Below, one piece after another: positions 22,105-32,928 of a stretch of DNA of 36,997 bases. The DNA comes from Oscillospiraceae bacterium (GTDB taxonomy: Bacteria; Bacillota; Clostridia; Oscillospirales; Acutalibacteraceae), in contig JAQXZE010000055.1 of NCBI GenBank assembly GCA_029227055.1, positions 1-36,997 on the forward strand. The letters run 5' to 3'. The position numbers were made by a program, and so were the translations under genes. Within the stretch, counting starts at the first letter, position 1; every line of letters begins with the position of its first letter. The notes under the pieces were generated by a model. It ran no database searches, was not told where the DNA came from, and saw nothing but the letters and a program-made list of their open reading frames with translations.

Positions 22105-23225
22105 TGGAATACGAAATTTGGCTTCAGGCGGTGCTGCTCGAGGGCTCTAATAAAGTAATTCGTGTCCTCAAATATTTTGGCAGTGCTGAAAAGGTTTATA
22201 AAGCAGGAAAAGCGGCTCTTGAAAGCTCTGCCATATTTAGTCCTGCAGAGCTAGAACGGGCGGCAAAAATTACTATAAAGTATTCAAAGGATATTATAAA
22301 AACCTGCCGTAAAAACAAAATTGATATTATAACTATCAGCAGTTCTCGATATCCTAAATCATTATGGAATATTGAAAATCCCCCTCTTGTATTATATACA
22401 AAGGGCGAGTTTCCCGATTTTTCTGATAAACCGTCAATTTGTATTGTGGGACCGAGGGAAATATCCGAATTCGGTAAGAAGTCGGCTTTTTCAATCGCTT
22501 ACAGACTGTCCCGTGCGGGTTTCACGGTCGTTTCGGGCGGCGCTAAAGGCGGAGATAGGGCAGCGCACCTCGGCGTTCTTAAAGCAGAGGGCAAACCGAT
22601 ATCAATCTTGCCTTGCGGTATACTTAATCCTTACCTTTTGGAAAATGAAAAATTAAGACAGACAATTGCAAAGACAGGCTGTCTTTTAAGTGAATGTCCA
22701 CCCGAAAAGGGAGTTAACAGAGCAAGCTTTAAAGTGAGGAACAGACTTTTGGCAGCGCTGACTCTCGGCACCGTTGTTGTGGAAGCAGGGGAGCCAAGCG
22801 GAGTTTTAATAACCGCAAACTATGCCTGCAATTACGGCAAGGACTTATTCGTAATACCGGGTAACCCTACATATCCTCAGTATAAAGGCTCAAACAAGCT
22901 CATAAGGGACGGTGCAAAGCCCCTACTTGATGTTTTTGACATTTTTAATGAGTATATCGGCACATTTGGGGATAGGATAGATACCGAAAAGGCAATGCAA
23001 AAGACAGAGGTTAAAGAAAAGACTAAAAAAATAATAAAAAATTTGCCTTTAACCCTTTCAAAAGAAGCGAAAATGTTGTATAATCAATTAGATAAGCAAA
23101 AATTTTCCGCCGATGATTTACTTTCCCTCGGAATTTCGGACGATTTACTGATTTCGGCAATTACCGAGCTCGAAATGGAGAGGCTTATAAAATCATTGCC
23201 AGGCGGATTTTATGAAAAGATTTAA
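22104..23225 (+). CDS. dprA: DNA processing protein DprA
   Basis: 373 residues from ATG 22104, whose first A is the last base of the previous stop codon (TAATG). After an N-terminal helical region the Rossmann-like DprA core has ICIVGPREISEFGKKSA, VVSGGAKGGDRAAHLGVL, RNRLLAALTLGTVVVEAG, PSGVLITANYACNYGKDLFV and IPGNPTYPQYKGSNKLI; a winged-helix C-terminal domain ends in LEMERLIKSLPGGFYEKI. DprA loads RecA on incoming single strands during transformation. The family's GSR core reads GPR here and SGLARGID reads SGGAKGGD, so it is somewhat divergent. topA follows 23 bases later, the usual Firmicutes order. Confidence 0.93.
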   Translation: MEYEIWLQAVLLEGSNKVIRVLKYFGSAEKVYKAGKAALESSAIFSPAELERAAKITIKYSKDIIKTCRKNKIDIITISSSRYPKSLWNIENPPLVLYTKGEFPDFSDKPSICIVGPREISEFGKKSAFSIAYRLSRAGFTVVSGGAKGGDRAAHLGVLKAEGKPISILPCGILNPYLLENEKLRQTIAKTGCLLSECPPEKGVNRASFKVRNRLLAALTLGTVVVEAGEPSGVLITANYACNYGKDLFVIPGNPTYPQYKGSNKLIRDGAKPLLDVFDIFNEYIGTFGDRIDTEKAMQKTEVKEKTKKIIKNLPLTLSKEAKMLYNQLDKQKFSADDLLSLGISDDLLISAITELEMERLIKSLPGGFYEKI

Positions 23226-23248
23226 TATATATTTTTAAGGAGTAAGAT

Positions 23249-25345
23249 ATGTCAAAACTTGTTATTGTTGAGTCTCCTACAAAGGTTAAGAGCATAAAGA
23301 AATATTTGGGAAGCAATTATGAAGTAATGGCTTCTATGGGTCATGTAAGAGACCTTCCTAAATCACGAATAGGTGTTGATATTGAGCGCGGCTTTAAGCC
23401 TCAGTATACAAATATGCCCGACAAAAAGGCTCTTATAGGAAAGCTATGTGATGCTGCCGCTAACAGTGACGGCGTTTTACTCGCAACCGACCCTGATAGA
23501 GAGGGAGAGGCTATTTCTTGGCATTTGGCTCAGATTTTAGGTCTTGATTTAAACGAGGCTAACCGTATTTCCTTTAATGAGATTACCGAAACAGGTATAA
23601 AGGCAGGTATAGCTAAACCTCATAAAATTGACCTTAATCTTGTTGATGCTCAGCAAGCCCGCCGCGTTCTTGACAGAATAGTTGGCTATAAGTTAAGTCC
23701 GTTTTTATGGAAAAAGGTTAAGAGCGGTCTTTCGGCAGGCCGTGTGCAAACGGTTGCTCTTCGTCTTGTTGTGGACAGAGAAAGAGAAATCGAAAAGTTT
23801 GTAAGCGAAGAGTATTGGACAATCGATGCAAAATTTGCAAGCGGCAGAAAGGTTTTTGAAGCAAAGCTTTACGGAACTGCAAAGGGTGAAAAGATTGAAA
23901 TTTCAAACGAAGCCGATGCAGAAAAAATAGTAAACGAATTAAATAATGCCGAGTATATTGTTACTTCTCTTAAAAAGGGAACAAGAACAAAGCAACCGGC
24001 CCCCCCTTTTATTACTTCAACACTTCAGCAGGAAGCATCTAGAAAGCTCGGCTTTACAGGTCAGCGCACAATGAAGGTTGCTCAGCAGCTTTATGAAGGC
24101 GTTGATATTGAGGGTGTCGGCACTACAGGTCTTATAACCTATATGCGTACCGACTCGCTTCGTATTTCCGAAGAGGCAAGGTCGGCTGCAAACGGATATA
24201 TTACTTCAAATTACGGCAAAAATTATCTGCCCGAAAAACCCCGTTATTTTAAGACAAAAAGCGGTGCTCAGGATGCTCACGAGGCAATCCGTCCTACCGA
24301 TGTTTATTTATCCCCTGAGCGTGTAAAGTCCTCTCTTACACAAGAGCAGTATAAACTTTACAAGCTTATTTGGGAGCGCTTTATCGCTTCCTTGATGGCG
24401 GCTTGTATTCAGAATACTGTAAATGCAGAAATCACTGCAGACGAATATCTCTTTAAAGCAAGCGGCTATTCCGTTAAGTTCGACGGATTTACCGTTTTAT
24501 ACGAAGAGGGTAAGGACGATGCCGAGAACGACGGCGGAGCACTTCCCGAAATTAAAGAGGGCGAAGCTTTAAAGCTAAAGGCATTAACCCCTAATCAGCA
24601 CTTTACACAGCCTCCTGCAAGATATACCGAGCCTACCTTGATAAAGGCGCTTGACGATAACGGAATAGGCAGACCTTCTACCTATGCACCGATTATTTCG
24701 AACATTTTACAGAGAGAATATATCGAGAGGGAAAAGAAATCCTTAAAGCCTACCGAGCTCGGTAAGATTGTAACCGATTTAATGGTTGAGCATTTCAAGA
24801 AGATTTTTGATGTAAAGTTTACCGCAGGTCTTGAGGTTAAGCTCGACCAGATTGGTGCGGGTGAGCGTTCCTGGATTGAAACCATGAATGAGTTTTACGG
24901 CGATTTCGATGTTCTTTATAAAAAGGCAGAAAAGCTTATGGACGGCAAGAGGGTGAAGGTGCCCGATATTGAAACCGAGGTCTTATGCGATAAGTGCGGC
25001 AAAAAGATGGTTGTTAAAAGCAGCCGCTTCGGTAAATTCCTTGCTTGCCCCGGCTATCCTGCTTGTAAGAATACAAAGCCGATGCCTGAGGACGAAATTA
25101 CAGAGCCTTGCCCAAAATGTGGGGCGAAGCTTATAAAGCGACTTTCCAAAAAGGGTAAAAAATTCTACGGCTGCAGTAATTATCCTGCTTGCGACTTTGC
25201 TGCCCCCGGTATTCCTACGGGTGAAAAATGCTCCGAATGTGGCTCTTACATCATAAAGGGTATAAGAGGCAGAAAGTACTGTATTAACGCAGAATGTCCT
25301 ACAAGAAAAAAGGCAACTGAGGGACGGGCAAAAACAAATGAATAA
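23249..25345 (+). CDS. topA: DNA topoisomerase I
   Basis: 698 residues. The TOPRIM domain opens with [18 protein letters not shown] and carries [17 protein letters not shown]. The core has [31 protein letters not shown], and the active tyrosine in [14 protein letters not shown] near residue 295. Three C-terminal zinc fingers are visible (CDKCGKK-CPGYPAC, CPKCGAK-CSNYPAC, CSECGS-CINAEC). It relaxes negative supercoils. Its last 8 bases overlap trmFO. Confidence 0.97.
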   Translation: MSKLVIVESPTKVKSIKKYLGSNYEVMASMGHVRDLPKSRIGVDIERGFKPQYTNMPDKKALIGKLCDAAANSDGVLLATDPDREGEAISWHLAQILGLDLNEANRISFNEITETGIKAGIAKPHKIDLNLVDAQQARRVLDRIVGYKLSPFLWKKVKSGLSAGRVQTVALRLVVDREREIEKFVSEEYWTIDAKFASGRKVFEAKLYGTAKGEKIEISNEADAEKIVNELNNAEYIVTSLKKGTRTKQPAPPFITSTLQQEASRKLGFTGQRTMKVAQQLYEGVDIEGVGTTGLITYMRTDSLRISEEARSAANGYITSNYGKNYLPEKPRYFKTKSGAQDAHEAIRPTDVYLSPERVKSSLTQEQYKLYKLIWERFIASLMAACIQNTVNAEITADEYLFKASGYSVKFDGFTVLYEEGKDDAENDGGALPEIKEGEALKLKALTPNQHFTQPPARYTEPTLIKALDDNGIGRPSTYAPIISNILQREYIEREKKSLKPTELGKIVTDLMVEHFKKIFDVKFTAGLEVKLDQIGAGERSWIETMNEFYGDFDVLYKKAEKLMDGKRVKVPDIETEVLCDKCGKKMVVKSSRFGKFLACPGYPACKNTKPMPEDEITEPCPKCGAKLIKRLSKKGKKFYGCSNYPACDFAAPGIPTGEKCSECGSYIIKGIRGRKYCINAECPTRKKATEGRAKTNE

Positions 25346-26630
25346 AATCACCGTAATAGGTGCAGGCCTTGCGGGCTGCGAGGCGGCGTTTACTATAGCG
25401 GAGAGCGGTATAAAGGTCGATTTAATTGAGATGAAGCCAAACCGCTATTCTCCTGCTCATAAAAGCCCCGATTTTGCAGAGCTTGTCTGTTCAAATTCCT
25501 TAAAGGCTTCCCGTATCGATTCGGCGGCAGGTCTTTTAAAGGAAGAAATGCGAATATTAGGCTCTGTTTCAATGGAGGCGGCAGCAGTATCAAGTGTCGC
25601 CGCAGGCGGAGCTTTGGCGGTTGAGCGTGAAAAGTTTTCCCGTTTTATAACCGAAAAAATTAAAAATCATAAAAATATAAATGTTATAAACGAAACGGTA
25701 AACAAAATTCCCGAAGATGAAGTTGTTGTAATCGCTACAGGGCCGCTTACTGACGGCGGACTTGCAGAGGAAATATCAAAACTCACAGGTGAAGAAAATC
25801 TTAGCTTTTTCGATGCGGCGGCGCCTATTGTCACCGCTGACAGCATAGATTTCAGCCGTGCTTTTTATGCCGCGCGTTACGGCAAGGGTGGAGACGATTA
25901 TATAAACTGCCCCTTTAACAAGGAAGAATATGAGGCTTTTCATAAGGCTCTGATTACGGCGGAGTCGGCTCCCGTTCATAATTTTGATAAACCGATAAAT
26001 GTATATGAAGGCTGTATGCCGATAGAGATACTAGCTAAAAGGGGAGAGGACTCTATTAGGTTCGGCCCCTTAAAGCCTGTCGGACTTACAGACCCTAACA
26101 CCGGTCATAGACCTTGGGCGGTAGTACAGCTTAGAAGAGAAAACAGTGAGGGCACACTTTTCAATATAGTAGGCTTTCAGACAAATCTTAAATTCGGCGA
26201 ACAAAAAAGAGTTTTTTCTATGATACCCGGTCTTTCTAACGCAGAATTTGCAAGGTATGGCGTTATGCATAGAAACACCTTCATAAATTCACCGAAAATA
26301 TTAAACAAAAATTTATCCTTAAAGAAAAAAGAAAATATTTTCTTTGCAGGTCAGATTACCGGTGTTGAAGGATATATGGAGTCGGCTTCTTGCGGAATAA
26401 TGGCAGGAATTAATACGGTAAGGTATATAAAAGGGGAAGAACCGCTTGTTCTTCCGAACTTTACTATGATTGGTGCAATTCTTTCCTATGTAACCGACGA
26501 TACAGTTACTAATTTTCAGCCAATGGGTGCAAACTTCGGTATTCTGCCACCGCTCGATACTCTTATTAAGGACAAGCGTGAGCGCTATGCCGCATTAGCT
26601 GAGCGTTCAATAAAATGGTTTAAAAAATAA
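25338..26630 (+). CDS. trmFO: FAD/folate-dependent tRNA m5U54 methyltransferase TrmFO
   Basis: 430 residues. The FAD-binding start is [20 protein letters not shown], then [20 protein letters not shown] with VCSNSLKA (conserved cysteine), [40 protein letters not shown], and [19 protein letters not shown]. TrmFO makes the T-loop m5U54 in tRNA with methylenetetrahydrofolate. It overlaps topA by 8 bases, so the two are cotranscribed. plsX follows 22 bases later; codV, hslVU and codY, which follow it in many Bacilli, are absent. Confidence 0.96.
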   Translation: MNKITVIGAGLAGCEAAFTIAESGIKVDLIEMKPNRYSPAHKSPDFAELVCSNSLKASRIDSAAGLLKEEMRILGSVSMEAAAVSSVAAGGALAVEREKFSRFITEKIKNHKNINVINETVNKIPEDEVVVIATGPLTDGGLAEEISKLTGEENLSFFDAAAPIVTADSIDFSRAFYAARYGKGGDDYINCPFNKEEYEAFHKALITAESAPVHNFDKPINVYEGCMPIEILAKRGEDSIRFGPLKPVGLTDPNTGHRPWAVVQLRRENSEGTLFNIVGFQTNLKFGEQKRVFSMIPGLSNAEFARYGVMHRNTFINSPKILNKNLSLKKKENIFFAGQITGVEGYMESASCGIMAGINTVRYIKGEEPLVLPNFTMIGAILSYVTDDTVTNFQPMGANFGILPPLDTLIKDKRERYAALAERSIKWFKK

Positions 26631-26652
26631 ACTTTTAGAAAGAGGGATTTAA

Positions 26653-27654
26653 ATGAGAATAGTCATAGATGCCTTCGGCGGAGATAATGCTCCGATAGAA
26701 ATTATAAAGGGTGCCTCAATGGCGTCAAACGAATACAAGGTAGAAATAACACTTACGGGTGACGAAAAGGTTATCGATAAGTGTATTCTTGATAACTCTC
26801 TCACCTTTTATGGCAACTTAGAGATTGTTCATACAACCGATGTAATCTCTATGCACGACGACCCTACTTCTATTTTAAAAGCTCATAAGGATTGCTCTAT
26901 GGCGCTAGCCTTCAAGGAACTAGCTGAGGGCAGAGCAGATGCCTTTGTTTCTGCAGGCTCCACAGGTGCTATAGTAGTAGGCGGTACCCTTATTGCAAAG
27001 AGAATAAAGGGTGTTAAAAGACCCGCTCTTGCAGGTCTTATTCCGTCGCCAAAATCAAATTATCTTCTTATGGATATGGGCGCTAATGCCGAGTGTAGAC
27101 CCGAAATGCTCGCTCAGTTCGGTGTTATGGCAAGCGTTTATATGGAAAAGGTTGAAAACAGGAAAAATCCAACCGTTGGACTTCTTAATATCGGCACAGA
27201 GAAAACTAAGGGTGATGAGCTTCGTCTTGAAGCCTATAAGCTTTTAAATGAGGCCCCCATTAACTTCATAGGAAATGTAGAGTCAAGAGAGATGCCTAAA
27301 GGTGTTGCCGATGTTGTTATAACAGACGGTTTTACAGGCAATATCGCGCTCAAATTAATTGAGGGCACTTCTATAACCCTCTTTAAGCTTTTAAAGGGTG
27401 CTATGCTTAAAAACTTTACAAATAAAATAGCAGCTCTAATACTTAAAAAGGATTTCTTTGAGCTTAAAAAGCTTATGGATAGCTCGGAAACGGGCGGTGC
27501 GCCATTGCTCGGCGTTTCAAAGCCCGTAATAAAGGCACACGGAAGCTCTGATGCAAAGGCTATCAAGAATGCTGTAAGACAGGCTGTAAGCTTTACAAAA
27601 CGACAGGTAATTGAAACAATAACAGAAAATTTATCGAAGGTAGGAAAAGAGTAA
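26653..27654 (+). CDS. plsX: Phosphate acyltransferase PlsX
   Basis: 333 residues. MRIVIDAFGGDNAP, DPTSILKAHKDCSMALAF, AFVSAGSTGAIVVGGTLI, LLMDMGANAECRPEMLAQF, and GLLNIGTEKTKGDEL are PlsX signatures. It makes acyl-phosphate from acyl-ACP for phospholipid synthesis. GAGGGATTT precedes the ATG. rnc begins 2 bases after its stop; the fabD-fabG-acpP genes that often lie between plsX and rnc are missing here. Confidence 0.96.
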   Translation: MRIVIDAFGGDNAPIEIIKGASMASNEYKVEITLTGDEKVIDKCILDNSLTFYGNLEIVHTTDVISMHDDPTSILKAHKDCSMALAFKELAEGRADAFVSAGSTGAIVVGGTLIAKRIKGVKRPALAGLIPSPKSNYLLMDMGANAECRPEMLAQFGVMASVYMEKVENRKNPTVGLLNIGTEKTKGDELRLEAYKLLNEAPINFIGNVESREMPKGVADVVITDGFTGNIALKLIEGTSITLFKLLKGAMLKNFTNKIAALILKKDFFELKKLMDSSETGGAPLLGVSKPVIKAHGSSDAKAIKNAVRQAVSFTKRQVIETITENLSKVGKE

Positions 27655-27655
27655 A

Positions 27656-28333
27656 ATGGAAGGCTTGCAAAAAAGGCTTAATTACCGTTTTAAAAACATA
27701 AATCTTTTAAAAAACGCACTGACTCATTCTTCTTATGCGAATGAGTCAAGATTTGCCTTTCCTTCTAATGAGCGTCTTGAATTTTTGGGCGACTCTGTGC
27801 TTTCGATAATTGTTTCGGAATATATTTATGAAAAATATCCCGATTTACCCGAGGGTGAGCTTACTAAAAAGAGGGCAGCCCTTGTTTGCGAGAGGTCTCT
27901 TTGCGGTTTTTCCAGAGAGCTTAATATTGGTGAGTGCCTTTTACTCGGAAAAGGTGAGGAGCATAACGGCGGCAGAGAGCGTGACTCTATTTTGGCTGAT
28001 GCCTTTGAGGCGGTACTTGCAGCTATGTATTTAGACGGCGGTATGGAGGTAGCCAAAGCTCATGTTATGCGTTTTATACTAAAGGAAGAAGAAATCAAAG
28101 AGGAAGTATTTAAGGATTATAAAACCTTGCTTCAGGAAATTATACAGAGAAACCCTGAAGAGTCGGTAAACTATATTTTAACCGACGAAAAGGGTCCCGA
28201 CCACGATAAAGAATTTACGGTTGAGGTAAGGCTTAATTCTAACATTATAGGCGTCGGAAAGGGCAAAAACAAAAAGAAGGCGGAGCAGATGGCGGCAAAG
28301 GCGGCGCTTGAGCTTATGGGTGAGATTTTATGA
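27656..28333 (+). CDS. rnc: Ribonuclease III
   Basis: 225 residues. The catalytic domain has FKNINLLKNALTHSSYANE, NERLEFLGDSVLSIIVSEYI and DSILADAFEAVLAAMYLDGG; the C-terminal double-stranded RNA binding domain has KTLLQEIIQRNPEESVNYIL and GKNKKKAEQMAAKAALELM. It cuts rRNA precursors and other double-stranded RNA. The stop overlaps the start of the next gene (ATGA), so they are translationally coupled. Confidence 0.96.
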   Translation: MEGLQKRLNYRFKNINLLKNALTHSSYANESRFAFPSNERLEFLGDSVLSIIVSEYIYEKYPDLPEGELTKKRAALVCERSLCGFSRELNIGECLLLGKGEEHNGGRERDSILADAFEAVLAAMYLDGGMEVAKAHVMRFILKEEEIKEEVFKDYKTLLQEIIQRNPEESVNYILTDEKGPDHDKEFTVEVRLNSNIIGVGKGKNKKKAEQMAAKAALELMGEIL

Positions 28334-29328
28334 GTTTGCCCCACGCTAATATATCAATTTTTGTGCCGCATATAGGCTGCCCTAACAGATGCAGCTTTTG
28401 CAATCAGCGTTATATAACGGGAGCACATATGGCGCCTCCTCCGATTGCAGTGGCAGACGCTGTAATAGCGGCAAGAAGTGCTAAAAACTATTCCCCCGAA
28501 AACACCGAAATTGCCTTTTTCGGCGGTAGCTTTACGGCAATTAACCGCAATTATATGCTTGAGCTTTTAAAGGCGGCGGCTTGGTTTGTTGAAAACGGAA
28601 TAGTTTCGGGCATCAGAATTTCTACAAGGCCTGACGCTATAAACGAAGAAATTTTAAAGCTTTTAAAGCAGTATCATGTAACCGCTATTGAGCTTGGCGC
28701 TCAGAGTATGAGGGATAGGGTTCTTAAAATGAACAACAGAGGCCATACCTCTGACGATGTAGTAAATGCCTCGGCTCTCATTAGAAAATACGGTTTTTCT
28801 TTAGGTCTTCAAATGATGACTGGACTTTACAAGGATTCCGATACAGCGGCTATTTCAACTGCTAAACAGATTATAAAAATAAAGCCCGATACGGTAAGAA
28901 TATACCCCACAATAGTTTTAAAGGATACATATCTTGCCGCGCTTTATTCGGACAATAAATATCAGCCTCAAACCTTAGATGAGGCGGTATCACTTGCAAG
29001 TGAGCTGCTAGAAATGTTCTTAAAGGCGGACATAAAGGTGATAAGGCTCGGTCTTCACTCTATAGAAGAGGATTCTTATGTAGCGGGTCCTTGGCACCCC
29101 GCTTTCAGTGAGCTTTGCAAGTCGGCTTTATATTATAAGCGCCTTAGAGAGATGCTTAAGGTTAAAGGAAAATATACAGTTTTCGTGGCTCCGAAGTTTG
29201 TTTCACAAATGGTGGGTCAGAAAAGAACCAATATAGAAAAATTAAAATCAGAGGGTTTTAACTGCAAGGTTAAAACAGACGATACTTTAAAGGAATACGA
29301 AATCAGAGTAGAAGGGAAGGTGGAGTGA
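28330..29328 (+). CDS. Radical SAM protein, Elp3-like fold without acetyltransferase domain
   Basis: 332 residues. The cluster motif CPNRCSFC (CxxxCxxC) lies at about residues 17-24, right after ISIFVPHIG, and EIAFFGGSFTAI follows. IRISTRPDAINEEIL and AIELGAQSMRDRVLKMNNRG are Elp3/MiaB-like radical SAM segments. It lacks the C-terminal GNAT domain of true Elp3, so it is not a wobble-uridine carboxymethylator of known type. The gene lies between rnc and smc and overlaps rnc by 4 bases; smc starts directly after its stop. The substrate is unknown; a tRNA or small-molecule target is possible. Confidence 0.85.
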   Translation: MSLPHANISIFVPHIGCPNRCSFCNQRYITGAHMAPPPIAVADAVIAARSAKNYSPENTEIAFFGGSFTAINRNYMLELLKAAAWFVENGIVSGIRISTRPDAINEEILKLLKQYHVTAIELGAQSMRDRVLKMNNRGHTSDDVVNASALIRKYGFSLGLQMMTGLYKDSDTAAISTAKQIIKIKPDTVRIYPTIVLKDTYLAALYSDNKYQPQTLDEAVSLASELLEMFLKADIKVIRLGLHSIEEDSYVAGPWHPAFSELCKSALYYKRLREMLKVKGKYTVFVAPKFVSQMVGQKRTNIEKLKSEGFNCKVKTDDTLKEYEIRVEGKVE

Positions 29329-32300
29329 ATGCTTTTAAGCTCAATACAGGTACAGGGCTTTAAATCTTTTGCAGATAAAACTGTTCTTAAATTCGGCAAA
29401 GGTATTACTGCGGTTGTAGGTCCTAACGGAAGCGGTAAGAGTAATATTTCGGACGCAGTGCGTTGGGTTTTGGGTGAGCAGTCCACTAAGAGTCTTCGCG
29501 GTCAGTCGATGGAGGATGTAATCTTCGGCGGTACCGAAACCAGACGTCCCCACGGATATTGCGAGGTAACACTTAATATTGATAACACCGATAGAACCCT
29601 CAATTTTGATAACGATTTTGTGTCGGTTACAAGGCGTTATTACCGCTCTCACGAGAGTGAATACCTAATCAATAATGTTTCTGTAAGACTAAAGGATATC
29701 CACGAGCTCTTTATGGATACAGGTCTTGGAAGAGACGGTTATTCAATGATTGGTCAGGGTAAAATTGATAATATTATCAGTACAAAGTCTAACGAGCGCC
29801 GCGATATATTCGAGGAGGCTGCAGGTATTTCAAAATACCGTTACAGAAAGCTTGAGGCTGAGCGTAAGCTTGCTCTTGCTGACGATAACTTACTCAGACT
29901 TCGCGATATAGCAGATGAATTAGAGTCTAGAGTAGGACCTTTGAAAGAAGAGAGTGCTAAGGCAGAAAAGTTCTTAGAGCTTGCTGACCAAAAGAAAAAG
30001 CTTGAAATAGGTCTTTGGCTTTATACCTTGGAAAATTCTAAAGAAAATCTGCGCTCTCAGGAGAGCAAGATTGCAGTAGCCCAACTTAAATACAAGGATA
30101 TCGAAGATGCTCTTGCCGATTTTGATGAGAAGTCAGAGCAGAATTCTGCCCTTTTTGCAAGTCTTAACGAGCAGATTGAGGCAAAACGCGGTGAGATTGC
30201 AGGCTTTAACGAGGAAATTCTCAGAATAGAGGGTAATATCACCCTTCTTAAAAACGATATCGGGCATAACTTAGATGCTGTAACAAGGCTTGAGGGCGAC
30301 ATCACTAAGCTCGAAGAGAGCGACGGTGAGGCAGCTAGTGAAATCGAGCTTAAAAGGCGTATTGCGTCCGAGAAAACAGAAGAGGCTGAGGCTTTAAGGA
30401 CAGAACTTAGCAGTCTTGAAAACAAGCTTTCCACCTTGCTTTTAGACAGCGAAAGCATTTCTAGAAAAATCGAAGAAAAGGTTCGCCTTGTAAACACCCT
30501 TACGGCAGAGATGTCGGATAGGCGCGTTGAGATGACAACATCAAGTGCCGCAGTAGAGGAAATCACTGCAAGAAAAGCGGCTATTGATGCGGTTGTTTCT
30601 CAAAATGAGGCAGAACGTGATTCCCTTAAGGCTGAGTTTAGTGATACCGAGGCGGTATTATTAAAGCTCGAAGAGTCCATTGAGGGCTATAAAAATGCAA
30701 TTAAGGGATATACTCTTAGAAAAGAAAACAGAATTTCGGCTGTTGAAGATTTAAAGCGCAAGTGTGACGATATAAGACTTGATATCGAAACTAAAAAGCG
30801 CAGAGTTCAGATTTTAAGCGAACTTGAGAACAATATGGAGGGCTTTTCCTTTGCGGTTAAGGCTGTAATTGCTGAGGCTGAAAAGGGCACGCTCAGAGGT
30901 GTTAATGCTCCCGTTTCAAAGCTTATCAGTGTTGATAAAAAACATTCTGTAGCGGTAGAAACGGCTCTTGGCAACGCTATTCAGAATATCGTTGTAGAAA
31001 CAGAGTCTGATGCTAAGAGATGCATAAACTTCCTTAAGGCTAATAATAAAGGTAGAGCAACATTCCTGCCTGTGTCCTCTATTAAAGCTCGTGAATTTAA
31101 GGAAAAAGGCTTTGAAAACTGTTACGGTTATGTAGGTATCGCCTCAGATTTAGTTACAGTTGATAATAAGTATAAAGAAATTATACGCTATCTTTTAGGT
31201 GCTACTGTTGTGGCAGAGGATATTGATGCTGCAGTAACAATAGCAAAGGAATACGGATATAGAATAAAGGTAGTAACTCTTGACGGACAAACCGTTAATG
31301 CGGGCGGCTCATTAACAGGTGGCTCGCTTGTAAAGCACGCAGGTATGCTTAGCCGAGTTGCAGATATCAAAAAGCTTGATGAAGAAATATCAAAGCTGTC
31401 CGTTTCTGCTAAGGATAGCGAGGCTGAGCTTTTGGCGGCAACAGAGAAACTTGCCGAAGTAGATGCCGATATAACCGCCGTTAACGCTGACCTTACAAAT
31501 GCAAACGAAGATAAAATTCGTATGTTATCTGAGTTAAAGCGTCTTGAAGAGCTTATTAAGAATATAACAAAGGCTTTAGAGGATTTAGATAGCGAGCGCC
31601 GCGAGGGTGATACCCGTATTGCAGAGCTAACTCTAGCTTCCAATAATGCAGAAGAAAAGATTCGTGAAATTGAGTCTGAGCGCACAGCACTTCAGAGCGA
31701 AATCGACGAAATGACGGGCGGCAGAGACAGTATTTCCGATTCGAGAGAGGCTTTAAGTGAGGATATAACAGGTCTTAAACTCAAGATTATTGAGGTAGAA
31801 AAGGATGCACAGACATTATCCCTTGCTGCTGATACTCTTGAGGAAACTGTTAAATCGAGAGCCGAGCGAATTGAAGAAATAAATTCTGAAATCGCAGCAC
31901 TTGGATTTAAAAATCAAAAGCTTTATAGTGATATAGAGGCGTTTGAGGAAGAAATCGAGAGCATAACAGAAAAGATTTCTGCATCTAATACCGATATTGA
32001 CAATATGATAGAAAAGCGCAATGATACCGAGCGTATGGGCGTAGAGTTAAGAGCTAGCGAGCGTGAGCGAACAATGGAGCGTGAGCGTATCGGCGGTGAG
32101 CTTGCCCGTCTTACAGAGCGCAAGGAAATGATTGCGAAAGAGTATGACGATGTTATCCGTCAGCTTTATGACGAATATCAGCTTACAAAAAGCGATGCTG
32201 AAAAAATGTGTATCGAAATTGAAAAACCGCAGGAGGCAAAGCGCACCCTTGCGGAAATCAAGTCAAAGATACGCTCTCTTGGCAATGTAAATGTTTCTGC

Positions 32301-32907
32301 TATTGAGGAATACAAGGAAGTAAGCGAGAGATATGAATTCTTATCTGCACAGATTAAGGATGTAGAGGAATCGAAAGCTCAGCTTTCAAAGCTTATAAAT
32401 CAGCTGACTTCTCAGATGCAGGAGTTATTTATTGTAGGCTTTGATAAGATTAACGAAAACTTCGGCAAAACCTTTACAGAACTTTTCGGCGGCGGTACGG
32501 CGTCATTATCACTTACCGACCCCGAAAACATTTTAGAGAGCGGCATTGATATCAATGTAAAGCTTCCGGGTAAAAATGTACCTAGTCTTGACGGATTATC
32601 GGGTGGTGAAAAGGCGCTTATCGCCCTTTCCATCTACTTTGCAATTATGCGAGTTAATGCGCCGCCTTTCTGCTTCTTAGACGAGGTTGATACCGCGCTT
32701 GACGACATAAATGTAGACAGATTTGCAGATTATATGCGTCAGTCTGATTTCAAAACACAGTTTATTTGTGTTACCCACAGACGCGGTACTATGGAAGCCG
32801 CTGATATGCTTTACGGCGTTACCATGCAGGAAAAGGGCGTTACAAAGCTCTTAGAGCTTAATGTGGCTCAGCTTGAGAAGATGCTTTTAAACAACCAAAC
32901 TGCGTAA
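29329..32907 (+). CDS. smc: Chromosome partition protein Smc
   Basis: 1192 residues, usual Smc length. The N-terminal head has IQVQGFKSFADKT and Walker A VVGPNGSGKSNISDA. Two long coiled coils (about 165-510 and 670-1020) flank the hinge (about 518-665; LRGVNAPVSKLI to NAGGSLTGGSLV). The C-terminal head has signature LSGGEKALIALS and Walker B FCFLDEVDTALDD. With ScpAB it compacts and separates chromosomes. It starts one base after the radical SAM stop; the long antisense frames within it are shadows of the coiled-coil code. ftsY follows. Confidence 0.98.
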   Translation: MLLSSIQVQGFKSFADKTVLKFGKGITAVVGPNGSGKSNISDAVRWVLGEQSTKSLRGQSMEDVIFGGTETRRPHGYCEVTLNIDNTDRTLNFDNDFVSVTRRYYRSHESEYLINNVSVRLKDIHELFMDTGLGRDGYSMIGQGKIDNIISTKSNERRDIFEEAAGISKYRYRKLEAERKLALADDNLLRLRDIADELESRVGPLKEESAKAEKFLELADQKKKLEIGLWLYTLENSKENLRSQESKIAVAQLKYKDIEDALADFDEKSEQNSALFASLNEQIEAKRGEIAGFNEEILRIEGNITLLKNDIGHNLDAVTRLEGDITKLEESDGEAASEIELKRRIASEKTEEAEALRTELSSLENKLSTLLLDSESISRKIEEKVRLVNTLTAEMSDRRVEMTTSSAAVEEITARKAAIDAVVSQNEAERDSLKAEFSDTEAVLLKLEESIEGYKNAIKGYTLRKENRISAVEDLKRKCDDIRLDIETKKRRVQILSELENNMEGFSFAVKAVIAEAEKGTLRGVNAPVSKLISVDKKHSVAVETALGNAIQNIVVETESDAKRCINFLKANNKGRATFLPVSSIKAREFKEKGFENCYGYVGIASDLVTVDNKYKEIIRYLLGATVVAEDIDAAVTIAKEYGYRIKVVTLDGQTVNAGGSLTGGSLVKHAGMLSRVADIKKLDEEISKLSVSAKDSEAELLAATEKLAEVDADITAVNADLTNANEDKIRMLSELKRLEELIKNITKALEDLDSERREGDTRIAELTLASNNAEEKIREIESERTALQSEIDEMTGGRDSISDSREALSEDITGLKLKIIEVEKDAQTLSLAADTLEETVKSRAERIEEINSEIAALGFKNQKLYSDIEAFEEEIESITEKISASNTDIDNMIEKRNDTERMGVELRASERERTMERERIGGELARLTERKEMIAKEYDDVIRQLYDEYQLTKSDAEKMCIEIEKPQEAKRTLAEIKSKIRSLGNVNVSAIEEYKEVSERYEFLSAQIKDVEESKAQLSKLINQLTSQMQELFIVGFDKINENFGKTFTELFGGGTASLSLTDPENILESGIDINVKLPGKNVPSLDGLSGGEKALIALSIYFAIMRVNAPPFCFLDEVDTALDDINVDRFADYMRQSDFKTQFICVTHRRGTMEAADMLYGVTMQEKGVTKLLELNVAQLEKMLLNNQTA

Positions 32908-32928
32908 AATTTATTTAGAAGGTGCAAA

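Noticed and set aside
30057-30566. 169-codon minus-strand open frame within smc, and a similar one at 31188-31685
   Set aside because: Both are antisense to Smc coiled-coil sequence, whose Glu/Lys/Leu-rich code yields long serine-rich shadows on the other strand.
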